Assembly (NCBI GenBank): GCA_012728535.1
Contig: JAAYEX010000002.1
Coordinates: 1 to 18,038 of the forward strand
Direction: 5' to 3'
Length of the DNA stretch: 18,038 nucleotides
DNA from: Clostridiaceae bacterium
GTDB taxonomy: Bacteria > Bacillota > Clostridia > Saccharofermentanales > DTU023
The notes under the pieces are model-generated. The model saw nothing but the letters and a program-made list of their open reading frames with translations, was not told where the DNA came from and searched no databases. Every line of letters starts with the position of its first letter. Positions within the stretch are counted from its first letter, which is position 1. This document shows, piece after piece, positions 1 to 7,806 of this stretch. Position numbers and translations under genes: made by a program.

Positions 1-129
1 ATTTGGCTCATTTACTTAAATTAATTGTCCGTTCCGTCAAACTCTATCTAAATAGAATCTTCAGGACCCGTCTTTGTGTTTGCACTGTTCAATTTTCAAG
101 ATCCGACGCGCCTCTCTTTTTTAAGGCGC
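1..129 (-). other. Probable leader of a ribosomal RNA operon (gene lies beyond left edge)
   Basis: Read on the minus strand, this stretch follows a strong promoter and contains TCTTGAAAATTGAACAG (about 86-102). That is like the boxA/processing-stem sequence (CTTTGAAAACTGAAC type) found in Firmicute pre-16S leaders and 16S-23S spacers. It ends in AATGAGCCAAAT at the window edge, as often seen just ahead of 16S rRNA. A GCGCCT/AGGCGC hairpin (108-113 with 124-129) lies at the very 5' end of the transcript. An rRNA operon near gyrA is known in Bacillus subtilis (rrnO). The 16S gene itself is not in the window, so the assignment is an inference; a leader for another stable RNA is the alternative. 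Confidence 0.6.
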
Positions 130-135
130 TTAGCT

Positions 136-164
136 AGGATATCAATCGAATATCAATCTGTCAA
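136..164 (-). promoter_or_regulatory. Strong sigma-A-type promoter, probably of an rRNA operon
   Basis: On the minus strand there is a perfect -35 TTGACA (159-164), a 17-base spacer, and a -10 TATCCT (136-141). The region upstream (165-205) is rich in A and T runs and could act as an UP element. Transcription would start near 129 and run left out of the window. The perfect -35 with a slightly off-consensus -10 fits stable-RNA promoters. Confidence 0.7.
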
Positions 165-425
165 CTCAATTTTCACGAATCTTGCGAAAAATTACTTTTT
201 TCGCACTTTGCACAAGAAACAGCTGTGAAATATAAATTTCTACATAGATTCAGTTGTGCTCTAAGCCCGACATTGCAATACTTATACATATATACATATA
301 TAGCCGGTAAACATCCTCTGAAAAACATGTCACATCAGCAGAGTTAACTTATCAATTTGCTCTCGATTGAGGGATAGTCATTATCGCATTGAAGATCATT
401 CTGTGCCGTCGCCAGGGTTACACAG
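165..425. other. Non-coding gap between the rRNA-type promoter and the pepF terminator
   Basis: No gene is supported here. It holds an AT-rich stretch, a perfect inverted repeat TGCGAAAAA/TTTTTCGCA (183-191 with 197-205, 5-base loop) just upstream of the rRNA-type promoter, and a run of alternating TA/CA steps at about 283-302. No second promoter could be picked out with confidence. Confidence 0.6.
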
Positions 426-461
426 CTAAAAAAGGGTTCACAGACATAGCTGCGAACCCTT
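426..461 (-). terminator. Rho-independent terminator of pepF
   Basis: On the minus strand an 8-bp perfect stem AAGGGTTC/GAACCCTT (454-461 with 432-439) extends inward by GCAG/CTGT (one G-U pair) to about 12 bp with a 6-base loop. It is followed directly by a T run (426-431). It sits about 20 bases after the pepF stop codon. Confidence 0.85.
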
Positions 462-484
462 CATTGCTGCTAATGAGAGTGTCT

Positions 485-2317
485 TTAGAGCATTACTTGC
501 TCGAACTCTTCCAGATAGGCCTCGAACGTATCCAGAGCTTTCAGGATGGGATCAGGCTTTGTCATATCGACACCTGCCGTCTGCAGGACTTCGATCGGCC
601 AGTCGGATGATCCTGCTTTAAGGAAGTTAAGGTAACGTTCAACAGCAGGCTCACCTTCTTCTTTGATCATCTCGGCAAAGGCTGTGGCAGCTGAGAATCC
701 CGTTGAATACTGGAAGACATAGTAATTGTAATAGAAGTGTGGTATTCGCGCCCATTCCAATGCTATCTCTTCATCAAAGGTCAGGTCCTCACCGTAGTAG
801 TGACGGTTTAGCGCCCCGTAAGTCTCTGTCAGGTAACTGGCGGTCAGCGGGACACCGCTTTCATCTGCCTGGTGGATCTTGTGTTCAAATTCGGCAAATT
901 GTGTTTGGCGGAAAACCGTCCCCTTGAAGCCATCCAGATAATGATTAATCACAGCAGCCTTCATCTTGTCATCTTCCGCAGTCTTCAAGAGGTACTCCGT
1001 CAGCAAATTCTCATTCGTAGTTGAGGCTATTTCTGCGAGGAAAATACAATAGTCACCATATTGATATGGCTGTGACTCGCGGGTAAACCAGGAGTGCAGG
1101 CTATGCCCAAGCTCGTGGGCCAAAGTAAAGACGTTGTCCAAAGTGCCCTGCCAGCTCATGAGAATAAAGGGATTGGTTTTGTAGGCGCCACTGGAATAGG
1201 CTCCTGAGCGTTTACCGGCATTGTCTGCGTAATCAATCCAGCGCTCGGAAAATGCCTTTTCCAGAACCGCAATATACTCGGGTCCCAAGGGCTGTAAGGC
1301 CTTGAGAATCAGTTCCTGAGCCTCCTCAAAGGTAAACTTAAGATCGACATCTTTAACCAGCGGGGCGTAGAGATCGTAAGAGTGGATCTCATCCAGGCCC
1401 ATTACCTCCTTGCGCAGACGCACATAGCGATGCAGCAGCGGCAGTCTGGCGTTAACCGCCTCCAACAGGCTGTCATAAACAGATTCCGGAATATTGTTTT
1501 CAAACAGAGCGGCTTCCCGTCCGCTGCTAAAGCCACGTACATCTTTGATATAAGTATTGACACGAACCTGGCTGGCCAGGGTCTGAGCGCAGGTGTTGCG
1601 GAACTGACCAAAAGATTCATACATGCTGCTGAAAGCATCCCGGCGTACCCGGGGGTCGCGGCTTTCCATATAGGTGCCATAGCGGGCATGTGACATCTCG
1701 ACCATCTGGCCTTTGTCATCTTCAATCGGACGGAAGCTCATGTCAGTATCGGAAAGAACGTCAAAGGTTTCGTTAGGGTCGTTAAAAATCTGTGAAGCTT
1801 TTGCCAGCAATACTTCCTCTTTTTCAGACAGCTGATGCTTCTTAACCCGCCACATTTCTGCAAAATAATGATCAAAATCCTGCAGCTCGGATTTCTCCTG
1901 CATGAACCGACTGACTGTATCTTCTGAAAGATTGGCTATCTCAGGTTCAAAGTAGGCCATGGCTCCCTGCAGACCGGCAAAGACCTGCATCAGTTTGGCT
2001 TTGCGTCCCAGAGCTTCCTGGTCTGCAGTATCAGCATCGCTGGCCCGCATAGCGTAGGTTGCAAGCTTACCCAGCTCACAGCCCAGGTCTTCCATCATCA
2101 TAAGTGCGGCATAGAGCGTATCAGCCGATTCAGCTAATCTGCCCCTGTAGGAAAGAACTGTTGCCTCCTGACCGCTTAGCTCCTTAAAAGCTTGATCCCA
2201 GGCATTGTCGTCGGCATAAATCGTTGTCAGGTCCCAAGTTTCTTCCATTGGCACTTCTGAACGCTTGCGTTGGGCTAAAGTTGTCTTTTTTTCTTCTTCA
2301 AAAAATATATTCTGCAT
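485..2317 (-). CDS. pepF: Oligoendopeptidase F (M3B zinc metallopeptidase)
   Basis: A 610-residue cytoplasmic zinc endopeptidase that cuts short oligopeptides, thought to recycle peptides inside the cell. The zinc motif HELGH is at residues 401-405 within TLAHELGHSLHSWF. The third ligand Glu is about residue 429, in the conserved FLAEIASTTNE segment. Length matches the family (about 600). There is no signal peptide. The ATG start is preceded by GAGGGG six bases upstream (AAAGGAGAGGGG overall). The gene follows the gyrA terminator and has its own -10 and terminator, so it is probably a single-gene unit. The family assignment is firm; the physiological substrate is not readable from sequence. 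Confidence 0.95.
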   Translation of the reverse strand: MQNIFFEEEKKTTLAQRKRSEVPMEETWDLTTIYADDNAWDQAFKELSGQEATVLSYRGRLAESADTLYAALMMMEDLGCELGKLATYAMRASDADTADQEALGRKAKLMQVFAGLQGAMAYFEPEIANLSEDTVSRFMQEKSELQDFDHYFAEMWRVKKHQLSEKEEVLLAKASQIFNDPNETFDVLSDTDMSFRPIEDDKGQMVEMSHARYGTYMESRDPRVRRDAFSSMYESFGQFRNTCAQTLASQVRVNTYIKDVRGFSSGREAALFENNIPESVYDSLLEAVNARLPLLHRYVRLRKEVMGLDEIHSYDLYAPLVKDVDLKFTFEEAQELILKALQPLGPEYIAVLEKAFSERWIDYADNAGKRSGAYSSGAYKTNPFILMSWQGTLDNVFTLAHELGHSLHSWFTRESQPYQYGDYCIFLAEIASTTNENLLTEYLLKTAEDDKMKAAVINHYLDGFKGTVFRQTQFAEFEHKIHQADESGVPLTASYLTETYGALNRHYYGEDLTFDEEIALEWARIPHFYYNYYVFQYSTGFSAATAFAEMIKEEGEPAVERYLNFLKAGSSDWPIEVLQTAGVDMTKPDPILKALDTFEAYLEEFEQVML

Positions 2318-2341
2318 TGAATTCCCCTCTCCTTTATTTAC

Positions 2342-2347
2342 ATTATA
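2342..2347 (-). promoter_or_regulatory. -10 element (TATAAT) for pepF
   Basis: A perfect TATAAT lies on the minus strand 24 bases before the pepF ATG, which would give a very short 5' UTR holding only the ribosome binding site. No good -35 is found at 16-18 bases upstream, because that space is taken by the gyrA terminator stem. TTGACT is present but only about 2 bases away, which is too close to serve. Confidence 0.45.
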
Positions 2348-2352
2348 TAGTC

Positions 2353-2382
2353 AAAAAAGGAGCTGCCTTAAGCGACAGCTCC
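2353..2382 (-). terminator. Rho-independent terminator of gyrA
   Basis: On the minus strand GGAGCTG (2376-2382) pairs with CAGCTCC (2359-2365). The stem extends by T-G and C-G pairs to 9 bp with loop GCTTAA and is followed by six Ts (2353-2358). It starts about 10 bases after the gyrA stop. It probably ends the whole rpmH-to-gyrA transcription unit. Confidence 0.9.
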
Positions 2383-2392
2383 GTGTTTTCAT

Positions 2393-5005
2393 CTATTCCT
2401 GATCCAGACTTACTTCCGTCTCGTCTTCATCGATCTCATTGTCCGGTTCAAAATCGTCTTCGCTAACCTCTATCAGAGAATCCGGGTCCGGATCCGTCTC
2501 TTCTTCCACGTTTTCATGGTCTACCACAGCCATGCTGACCACCTTGCCGTCACTGCTGCGCATCAGGGTCACCCCTGAGGTTGAGCGTCCCAGTATCGGG
2601 ATTTCATCAGTGGCCAGACGTATGATAATTCCTTTATCGTTGACCAGCAGGATGTCCTGATAGTCATTTACTAAAGCTGCTTCAACCAGCACACCGGTTC
2701 TGCGTGTAACCTTATAGGTAATTAAACCTTTGCCTCCGCGTTTTTGCGGACGGTACTGGTCTATCGCACTGCGTTTGCCGAAACCGTTTTCCGAAACAAC
2801 CAAAATCGTATCATCACAATCGGCGCAGAGTGAAGAAATAACTGCGTCATCATCAGACAGATTCATTCCTTTGACACCCATGGTGTTTCTGCCGGTATCA
2901 CGTACGTCACTCTCAGGGAAACGAATTGCCAGTCCCTGGCGGCTGATTAAAACAATGTCGTGTCCGTTGTCTGCCAGATCAACCCCGATCAGCTTGTCGC
3001 CTTCACGGAGTGCAATGGCAATGATGCCGCCTTTATGAACATTTGCATACTCAGACATGGCGGTTTTCTTAATCTGACCCAGGCTGGTAGCCATGATCAA
3101 ATAGCTGTCTTCGTCAAACTTGTCGACTTCAAGCATACCGACAACCCACTCTTCAGGATCCAGGTGCAAAAGATTGACGATCGGCAAACCACGGGCCTGT
3201 CGCTTTGACTCCGGTATCTGATAACTCTTCAGCCTGTAGACGCGACCTGTATTTGTGAAAAACAGTATGGTCTTAAGTGCCGTCGTCGTAAGAATCTGCT
3301 TAACAACATCGCCTTCGCGCGTCTGCATACCGCTGACGCCACGGCCGCCCCGTCGTTGTGAGCGATACTCATCCAAATGCATGCGTTTAATATAGCCGGC
3401 ATGAGTCAAAGTTATCACGGCGTCTTCATCTTCAATCAGGGACTCGTCATCCAGATCAAATTCATCGCTGAGTTCAAACTCACTGCGGCGATCATCACCG
3501 AAGCGGTTGGCGATATCCTGCAGTTCTTCTTTCATGATCTGCCGCATCAGGCTGTCTTCACTGAGGATCCTGTTGAAATAGTCAATCTTCTCGGTCAGGT
3601 CCCTATGCTCAGCATTTAACTTCTCACGTTCCAAACCTGACAGTCGTCCCAGACGCATATCAACAACATGCTGGGACTGTTTTTCCGACAAGCCGAAGCG
3701 TTCGCTCAAACGGACTTTAGCCTGGTCCTCGTCGTCAGAGCCCCGAATAATCCTGATGACTTCATCGATATGATCGATAGCCAGCTGCAAGCCTTCAACC
3801 AGGTGACGGCGAGCTTCAGCCTTGTCCAGATCAAATTTAGTACGCCTGCCGATTACTGACCGCTGATGCTCGATGAAATGCCCAAGAATATCACTCAGGG
3901 ACAAAAGTCGGGGGACGTATTTTCCATTCTCTTCAACCAGGGCGATCATGATGGTGCTGAAAGTATCCTGCAGCTGTGTATGCCGATAGAGCTGATTCAG
4001 CACGACCATAGGGGTGGCGTCGCGTTTTAACTCAACTACAACACGCACCTGGTCATGGCGGTCGGATTCGTCTCTGACATCGGAAATACCTTCAATGCGC
4101 TTATCTTTGACCAGGTCAGCTATCCGCTCAATCAAGCGGGCTTTGTTAACCATGTAGGGCAGGCTGTGAATCAGAATACGATAACGCCCGCCGCGCATTT
4201 CTTCAATTTCGGTATGACCTCGGACAACTATTCTGCCGCGACCGGTACGGTAAGCGGAACGAATGCCGGAAGTACCGATAATCTGAGCTCCGGTCGGGAA
4301 GTCGGGTCCGGGGATGAACTCCATCAGATCGTCACTGTCAGCATCGGGATTGTCTATCAGGTGAATGGCACCTGCAACCACCTCACGCATATTGTGGGGT
4401 GGGATGTTGGTTGTCATACCGACTGCAATTCCGGTTGAACCTGAAACGAGCAGGTTGGGGAAAGCTGCCGGAAGAACTGTCGGTTCTTCCAGTCTGTCAT
4501 CATAGTTAGGTTGGAAATCAACAGTGTCTTTGTTGAGATCCTTCATCATCTCACCCGAAAGACGGGTCAGACGTGCTTCCGTATAACGATAGGCTGCCGG
4601 CGGGTCACCGTCACGTGAGCCGAAGTTGCCATGACCATCCACCAGAGGGTGCCGCATGGAGAAATCCTGCGCCAGCCGCACCAGGGCATCGTAAACGGAC
4701 GCGTCACCGTGCGGGTGGAAACGTCCCAGCACGTCACCTACTGTGGTCGCGCATTTGCGGTAGGGTTTGTCATGGGTAAAACCCTGGGTATACATCGAAT
4801 AGAGGATACGCCTGTGTACGGGTTTCAGTCCGTCACGCACATCAGGCAATGCACGGTCAGTAATTACGCTCATCGCATAATCAATAAAAGACTGGCGCAT
4901 CTCATGATCTATGTCTACAGGGATGGGTTCGTTGTCGGGGTTTTGGAAAGCTTGATCAACTGCAGCTTCTCTGTCCAGATAGGAATCTTTTCCCTTGTCT
5001 GCCAT
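2393..5005 (-). CDS. gyrA: DNA gyrase subunit A
   Basis: An 870-residue breakage-reunion subunit of gyrase, partner of GyrB, which introduces negative supercoils. The catalytic Tyr is residue 141 in AAYRYTEARL. The quinolone region reads HPHGDASVYD at 97-106. A canonical GyrA-box QRRGGRG (550-556) marks gyrase rather than ParC, and a second box-like QKRGGKG is at 754-760, within the six-blade C-terminal DNA-wrapping domain. The last about 40 residues are a strongly acidic tail (831-870). The start has AAGGAGG five bases before ATG. It lies 89 bases after rsmG, where gyrB would be expected in many Firmicutes. Residue 102 is Ala where E. coli has Ser83. Confidence 0.97.
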   Translation of the reverse strand: MADKGKDSYLDREAAVDQAFQNPDNEPIPVDIDHEMRQSFIDYAMSVITDRALPDVRDGLKPVHRRILYSMYTQGFTHDKPYRKCATTVGDVLGRFHPHGDASVYDALVRLAQDFSMRHPLVDGHGNFGSRDGDPPAAYRYTEARLTRLSGEMMKDLNKDTVDFQPNYDDRLEEPTVLPAAFPNLLVSGSTGIAVGMTTNIPPHNMREVVAGAIHLIDNPDADSDDLMEFIPGPDFPTGAQIIGTSGIRSAYRTGRGRIVVRGHTEIEEMRGGRYRILIHSLPYMVNKARLIERIADLVKDKRIEGISDVRDESDRHDQVRVVVELKRDATPMVVLNQLYRHTQLQDTFSTIMIALVEENGKYVPRLLSLSDILGHFIEHQRSVIGRRTKFDLDKAEARRHLVEGLQLAIDHIDEVIRIIRGSDDEDQAKVRLSERFGLSEKQSQHVVDMRLGRLSGLEREKLNAEHRDLTEKIDYFNRILSEDSLMRQIMKEELQDIANRFGDDRRSEFELSDEFDLDDESLIEDEDAVITLTHAGYIKRMHLDEYRSQRRGGRGVSGMQTREGDVVKQILTTTALKTILFFTNTGRVYRLKSYQIPESKRQARGLPIVNLLHLDPEEWVVGMLEVDKFDEDSYLIMATSLGQIKKTAMSEYANVHKGGIIAIALREGDKLIGVDLADNGHDIVLISRQGLAIRFPESDVRDTGRNTMGVKGMNLSDDDAVISSLCADCDDTILVVSENGFGKRSAIDQYRPQKRGGKGLITYKVTRRTGVLVEAALVNDYQDILLVNDKGIIIRLATDEIPILGRSTSGVTLMRSSDGKVVSMAVVDHENVEEETDPDPDSLIEVSEDDFEPDNEIDEDETEVSLDQE

Positions 5006-5024
5006 TTAGGCCTCCTTAATACAA

Positions 5025-5060
5025 GTCTTTTTTTCACTAAAAAAGAGTACAAAAAAAGAC
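5025..5060 (-). repeat. AT-rich inverted repeat in the gyrA leader
   Basis: GTCTTTTTTT (5025-5034) is the exact reverse complement of AAAAAAAGAC (5051-5060), with a 16-base interior that is itself A/T-run rich. It lies between rsmG and gyrA, ending about 19 bases before the gyrA start codon. It could be a weak hairpin or an A-tract curved promoter region. A possible extended -10, TGCTAAAAT on the minus strand, is at about 5076-5084 without a good -35. Confidence 0.5.
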
Positions 5061-5094
5061 ACAAATATCTACTACTATTTTAGCATAGATCAGC

Positions 5095-5793
5095 TTATAA
5101 AGGGGACTTCTTGATGGCTGCAAAAGGTCGTGGATATCGTTGTTTTGTGGGCTTTTCCTTAGGCACAATCACCATGGTTCTCTGCTTGTCCGTGCCCGGT
5201 AAAAGATAGTGGTCTGCGGTAGCTTTACCGCCCCCCAGCAAAGGGATGGCTTTTGCTGCCAGATCCAGTTCATCCTCCTTGCCTTTCATTGCGAGGAATC
5301 TGCCGCCGGGCTTAACCATGGGAAGGCACAATTCAAGCAAGATATCCAGCGAACTGACGGCACGTGCTACTGCTGTATCGAATTTTTCCCGATACTCAGA
5401 CATATGAGCCAGATCTTCTGCGCGACCGTGGACAGCGGAAACCTCCGACAATCCCAGCTCTTCGATCAAGTCTTCCAGAAAGCTGATCCGCTTCCTCGTG
5501 GAGTCCACCAGTACCAGCTTGAGTTCCGGACGCGCCAGTTTCACTAACATACCGGGAAATCCGGCGCCGGTTCCGACGTCAATCATACTTTTACCACGGA
5601 GGTAGGGCAGGAGCAAAAAACTGTCTAGCAGGTGACTGTCCGCGATTTCTTCTTCTTCGGTAATCGCAGTCAGATTCATTACTTTGTTTTTTTCCAGAAG
5701 ACGGGCGACAAATACTTGTATTTGCTCTATTGTTTCGGCTGGCAATTCAAGTCCGGCCCGCTCGGCAGCGTGCTCAATCGTCTGTTTTTTCAC
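5095..5793 (-). CDS. rsmG: 16S rRNA (guanine-527-N7)-methyltransferase
   Basis: RsmG (GidB) transfers methyl from S-adenosylmethionine to N7 of G527 in 16S rRNA. The SAM-binding motif DVGTGAGFPG is at residues 72-81, preceded by the family motifs NKVMNLTAI (36-44) and HLLDS (54-58). I chose the GTG at 5793, giving 232 residues (family about 215-240), because AGGAGG sits six bases upstream; a longer reading from an ATG at 5859 adds 22 non-conserved residues and no site. The gene overlaps the end of mnmG by 20 bases, so translation is probably coupled. Loss of RsmG gives low-level streptomycin resistance in several bacteria (family knowledge). Confidence 0.95.
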   Translation of the reverse strand: MKKQTIEHAAERAGLELPAETIEQIQVFVARLLEKNKVMNLTAITEEEEIADSHLLDSFLLLPYLRGKSMIDVGTGAGFPGMLVKLARPELKLVLVDSTRKRISFLEDLIEELGLSEVSAVHGRAEDLAHMSEYREKFDTAVARAVSSLDILLELCLPMVKPGGRFLAMKGKEDELDLAAKAIPLLGGGKATADHYLLPGTDKQRTMVIVPKEKPTKQRYPRPFAAIKKSPL

Positions 5794-7753
5794 CGGCAGC
5801 CTCCTGACGATCGCGTTGGCGTGACTGTTGCTCCAGGTAGACCAGAAGCACTTGAACATCCGCAGGCGACACAGCTGACAGGCGGCCGGCCTGGCCGACT
5901 GAGCTCGGCTGACGTTGGTTCAGAGCTTGCCTTGCTTCAAGTCGCAGGCCGGAAATCTTCGAATAATCAGTTCCCTCAGGCAGGCGCTTGTGTTCCAAGC
6001 GGCGGAAACGCTCCACGCGCTCATGCTCAAGACGCGTATATCCCTCATAGCTGATCCGGATTGAAACGGTTTCAATGACCGATCCGGCTAAGTCAGGCCG
6101 TCCCGTGTCCACTTCTGCCAAGCCTTCATAGGTCACTTCCGGACGTTTCAGCAGTTTGTAGAGGCTGGCGGCCTGTTTCAGAGGCGTGCTGTTCATCGCC
6201 TGCAAAACACGGTCAGACAAATCCGATTTCTCGACCCTTGTATTTTTAAGGCGCTCAATTTCAGCTTCAACCGCTTCTTGTTTTTTCAAAAAATGCTGGT
6301 ATCTTTCTTCGGAAATGAGGCCTATCTCATAGCCTTTCTGCGTGAGGCGCTGGGCAGCATTGTCCTGGCGCAGCAATAATCTGTATTCAGCACGGGACGT
6401 CATCATACGATAGGGCTCGTTCGTGCCTTTGGTCACCAGGTCGTCAATCAAAACCCCGATATAACCATCCGAGCGGTCGAAAAAAAACTCAGCTTTTCCG
6501 TCCAGCTTGTGCACGGCGTTGATGCCTGCCAGCAAACCCTGGGCGGCCGCTTCTTCATAGCCGGAAGACCCGTTGATCTGGCCTGCCAGGAACAGTCCGT
6601 CAATAGACTTCAGTTCCAGCGTCTGCTTCAGAACAGTCGGATCTACACAGAGATATTCAATGGCATAAGCCGGGCGCATCATTTCAGCATCTTCCATGCC
6701 GGGAACAGTCTTCAGCAAGCCACGCTGGACCTCTTCAGGCATTGAAGAGGACAAGCCTGAAGCATAGTACTCCTCAGTGTCCAGGCCCGTTGGCTCAAGA
6801 AAAACATGGTGGCGGTCATGGTCAGGGAACTTAACGATTTTATCTTCGATCGAGGGGCAGTAACGCGGACCGATGCCCTCGATCAGCCCCGAGTAGAGCG
6901 GGGACCTGTGCATGTTATCTGTTAAAATCTGCTTGGTCCCGTCCGTCGTCCAGGTCAGATAGCAGGGGATATTCGCCCGTGGCTGCCAGCCGGGATCGTC
7001 ATCATTTTCATAAGAAAAAGGTCGGGGAATCTCGGCGCCCTCCTGGAGGGTCATCTCATCCAAATGCAGGCTGCGTCGATGGAAGCGGCCGGGAGTTCCG
7101 GTTTTAAACCGTCTCGTGGGCAGGCCCATGTCGGTCAAAGACCGGCCAAGCCCCCGGGAAGGTGCCAATGCGTCAGGACCGGAATCGATGATGGCATCTC
7201 CGATGATTACCCGGGCATCCAGGAAGGTACCGGGTGCGAGAATCACAATCGGGGCCTGATAGATTCCGCCGGTAGACGACATGACCCCTGCGACTCGTGG
7301 CAGTCCCGGACCAGTATCATCCGCAAAGAGAACATCAACGATTTCGTGCTGGACCAGCAGGAGGTTCTTTTCCTGCTCCAGCACACCCTTCATATCTCTT
7401 TGGTAGTGAACGCGATCCATTTGAGCTCTAGGCGAGATAACAGCGGGTCCCTTGGAGGCATTAAGCATGCGAAACTGTATCATATTGCGGTCGGCGATTT
7501 TTCCCATTTCACCACCGAGTGCATCAATTTCACGAACCAACTGCCCTTTGGCAGTACCACCGATGTTCGGGTTACAGGGAAGATTTGCCAGGCTGTCCAG
7601 CGTCATTGTGAAAAGGATACAGGTCTTGCCCAAACGGGCTGCAGCCAGAGCTGCTTCACAGCCGGCATGGCCGGCACCGACCACGATTATGTCGACGCTG
7701 TCCGCCAAAAAAGTATTTTCTCTATTTCTTGCTTCTTGAAAAGTAGTCATCAT
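5774..7753 (-). CDS. mnmG: tRNA uridine-34 carboxymethylaminomethyl modification enzyme MnmG (GidA)
   Basis: The FAD-dependent partner of MnmE. The two form a complex that installs (carboxymethyl)aminomethyl at C5 of wobble U34 in several tRNAs. The FAD dinucleotide motif VVGAGHAGCE is at about residues 25-34. Other family blocks are CNPNIGG-AKGQLVREIDALGG, HRSPLYSG, GLFLAGQINGSSGYEEAAAQG and the C-terminal GQAGRLSAVSPADVQVLLVYLEQ. At 659 residues it is a little longer than the usual 620-640, from short tails at both ends. The ATG start has only a weak AAAAAGAT upstream; a second ATG follows immediately. It is 53 bases after mnmE, so the two subunits are co-transcribed. Confidence 0.96.
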   Translation of the reverse strand: MMTTFQEARNRENTFLADSVDIIVVGAGHAGCEAALAAARLGKTCILFTMTLDSLANLPCNPNIGGTAKGQLVREIDALGGEMGKIADRNMIQFRMLNASKGPAVISPRAQMDRVHYQRDMKGVLEQEKNLLLVQHEIVDVLFADDTGPGLPRVAGVMSSTGGIYQAPIVILAPGTFLDARVIIGDAIIDSGPDALAPSRGLGRSLTDMGLPTRRFKTGTPGRFHRRSLHLDEMTLQEGAEIPRPFSYENDDDPGWQPRANIPCYLTWTTDGTKQILTDNMHRSPLYSGLIEGIGPRYCPSIEDKIVKFPDHDRHHVFLEPTGLDTEEYYASGLSSSMPEEVQRGLLKTVPGMEDAEMMRPAYAIEYLCVDPTVLKQTLELKSIDGLFLAGQINGSSGYEEAAAQGLLAGINAVHKLDGKAEFFFDRSDGYIGVLIDDLVTKGTNEPYRMMTSRAEYRLLLRQDNAAQRLTQKGYEIGLISEERYQHFLKKQEAVEAEIERLKNTRVEKSDLSDRVLQAMNSTPLKQAASLYKLLKRPEVTYEGLAEVDTGRPDLAGSVIETVSIRISYEGYTRLEHERVERFRRLEHKRLPEGTDYSKISGLRLEARQALNQRQPSSVGQAGRLSAVSPADVQVLLVYLEQQSRQRDRQEAAGEKTDD

Positions 7754-7806
7754 TATCTTTTTATTTATTGTTTAAAGCCGGCAGTTGCCAACTTTGAATG
7801 TACTTG

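Noticed and set aside
283..302. Short TA/CA repeat as a microsatellite or CRISPR-like repeat
   Set aside because: Only a few imperfect dinucleotide steps; no spacer-repeat structure anywhere in the window.
4055..4438. 127-codon plus-strand open frame, and other long plus-strand frames such as 7064-7927 and 8461-9198
   Set aside because: They lie antisense to the strongly conserved gyrA, mnmG and mnmE genes, have no family motifs, and reflect the codon use of the real genes.
5794..5859. N-terminal extension of RsmG from an upstream ATG
   Set aside because: The extension overlaps mnmG by 86 bases, is unlike the family, and the GTG at 5793 has an ideal AGGAGG.
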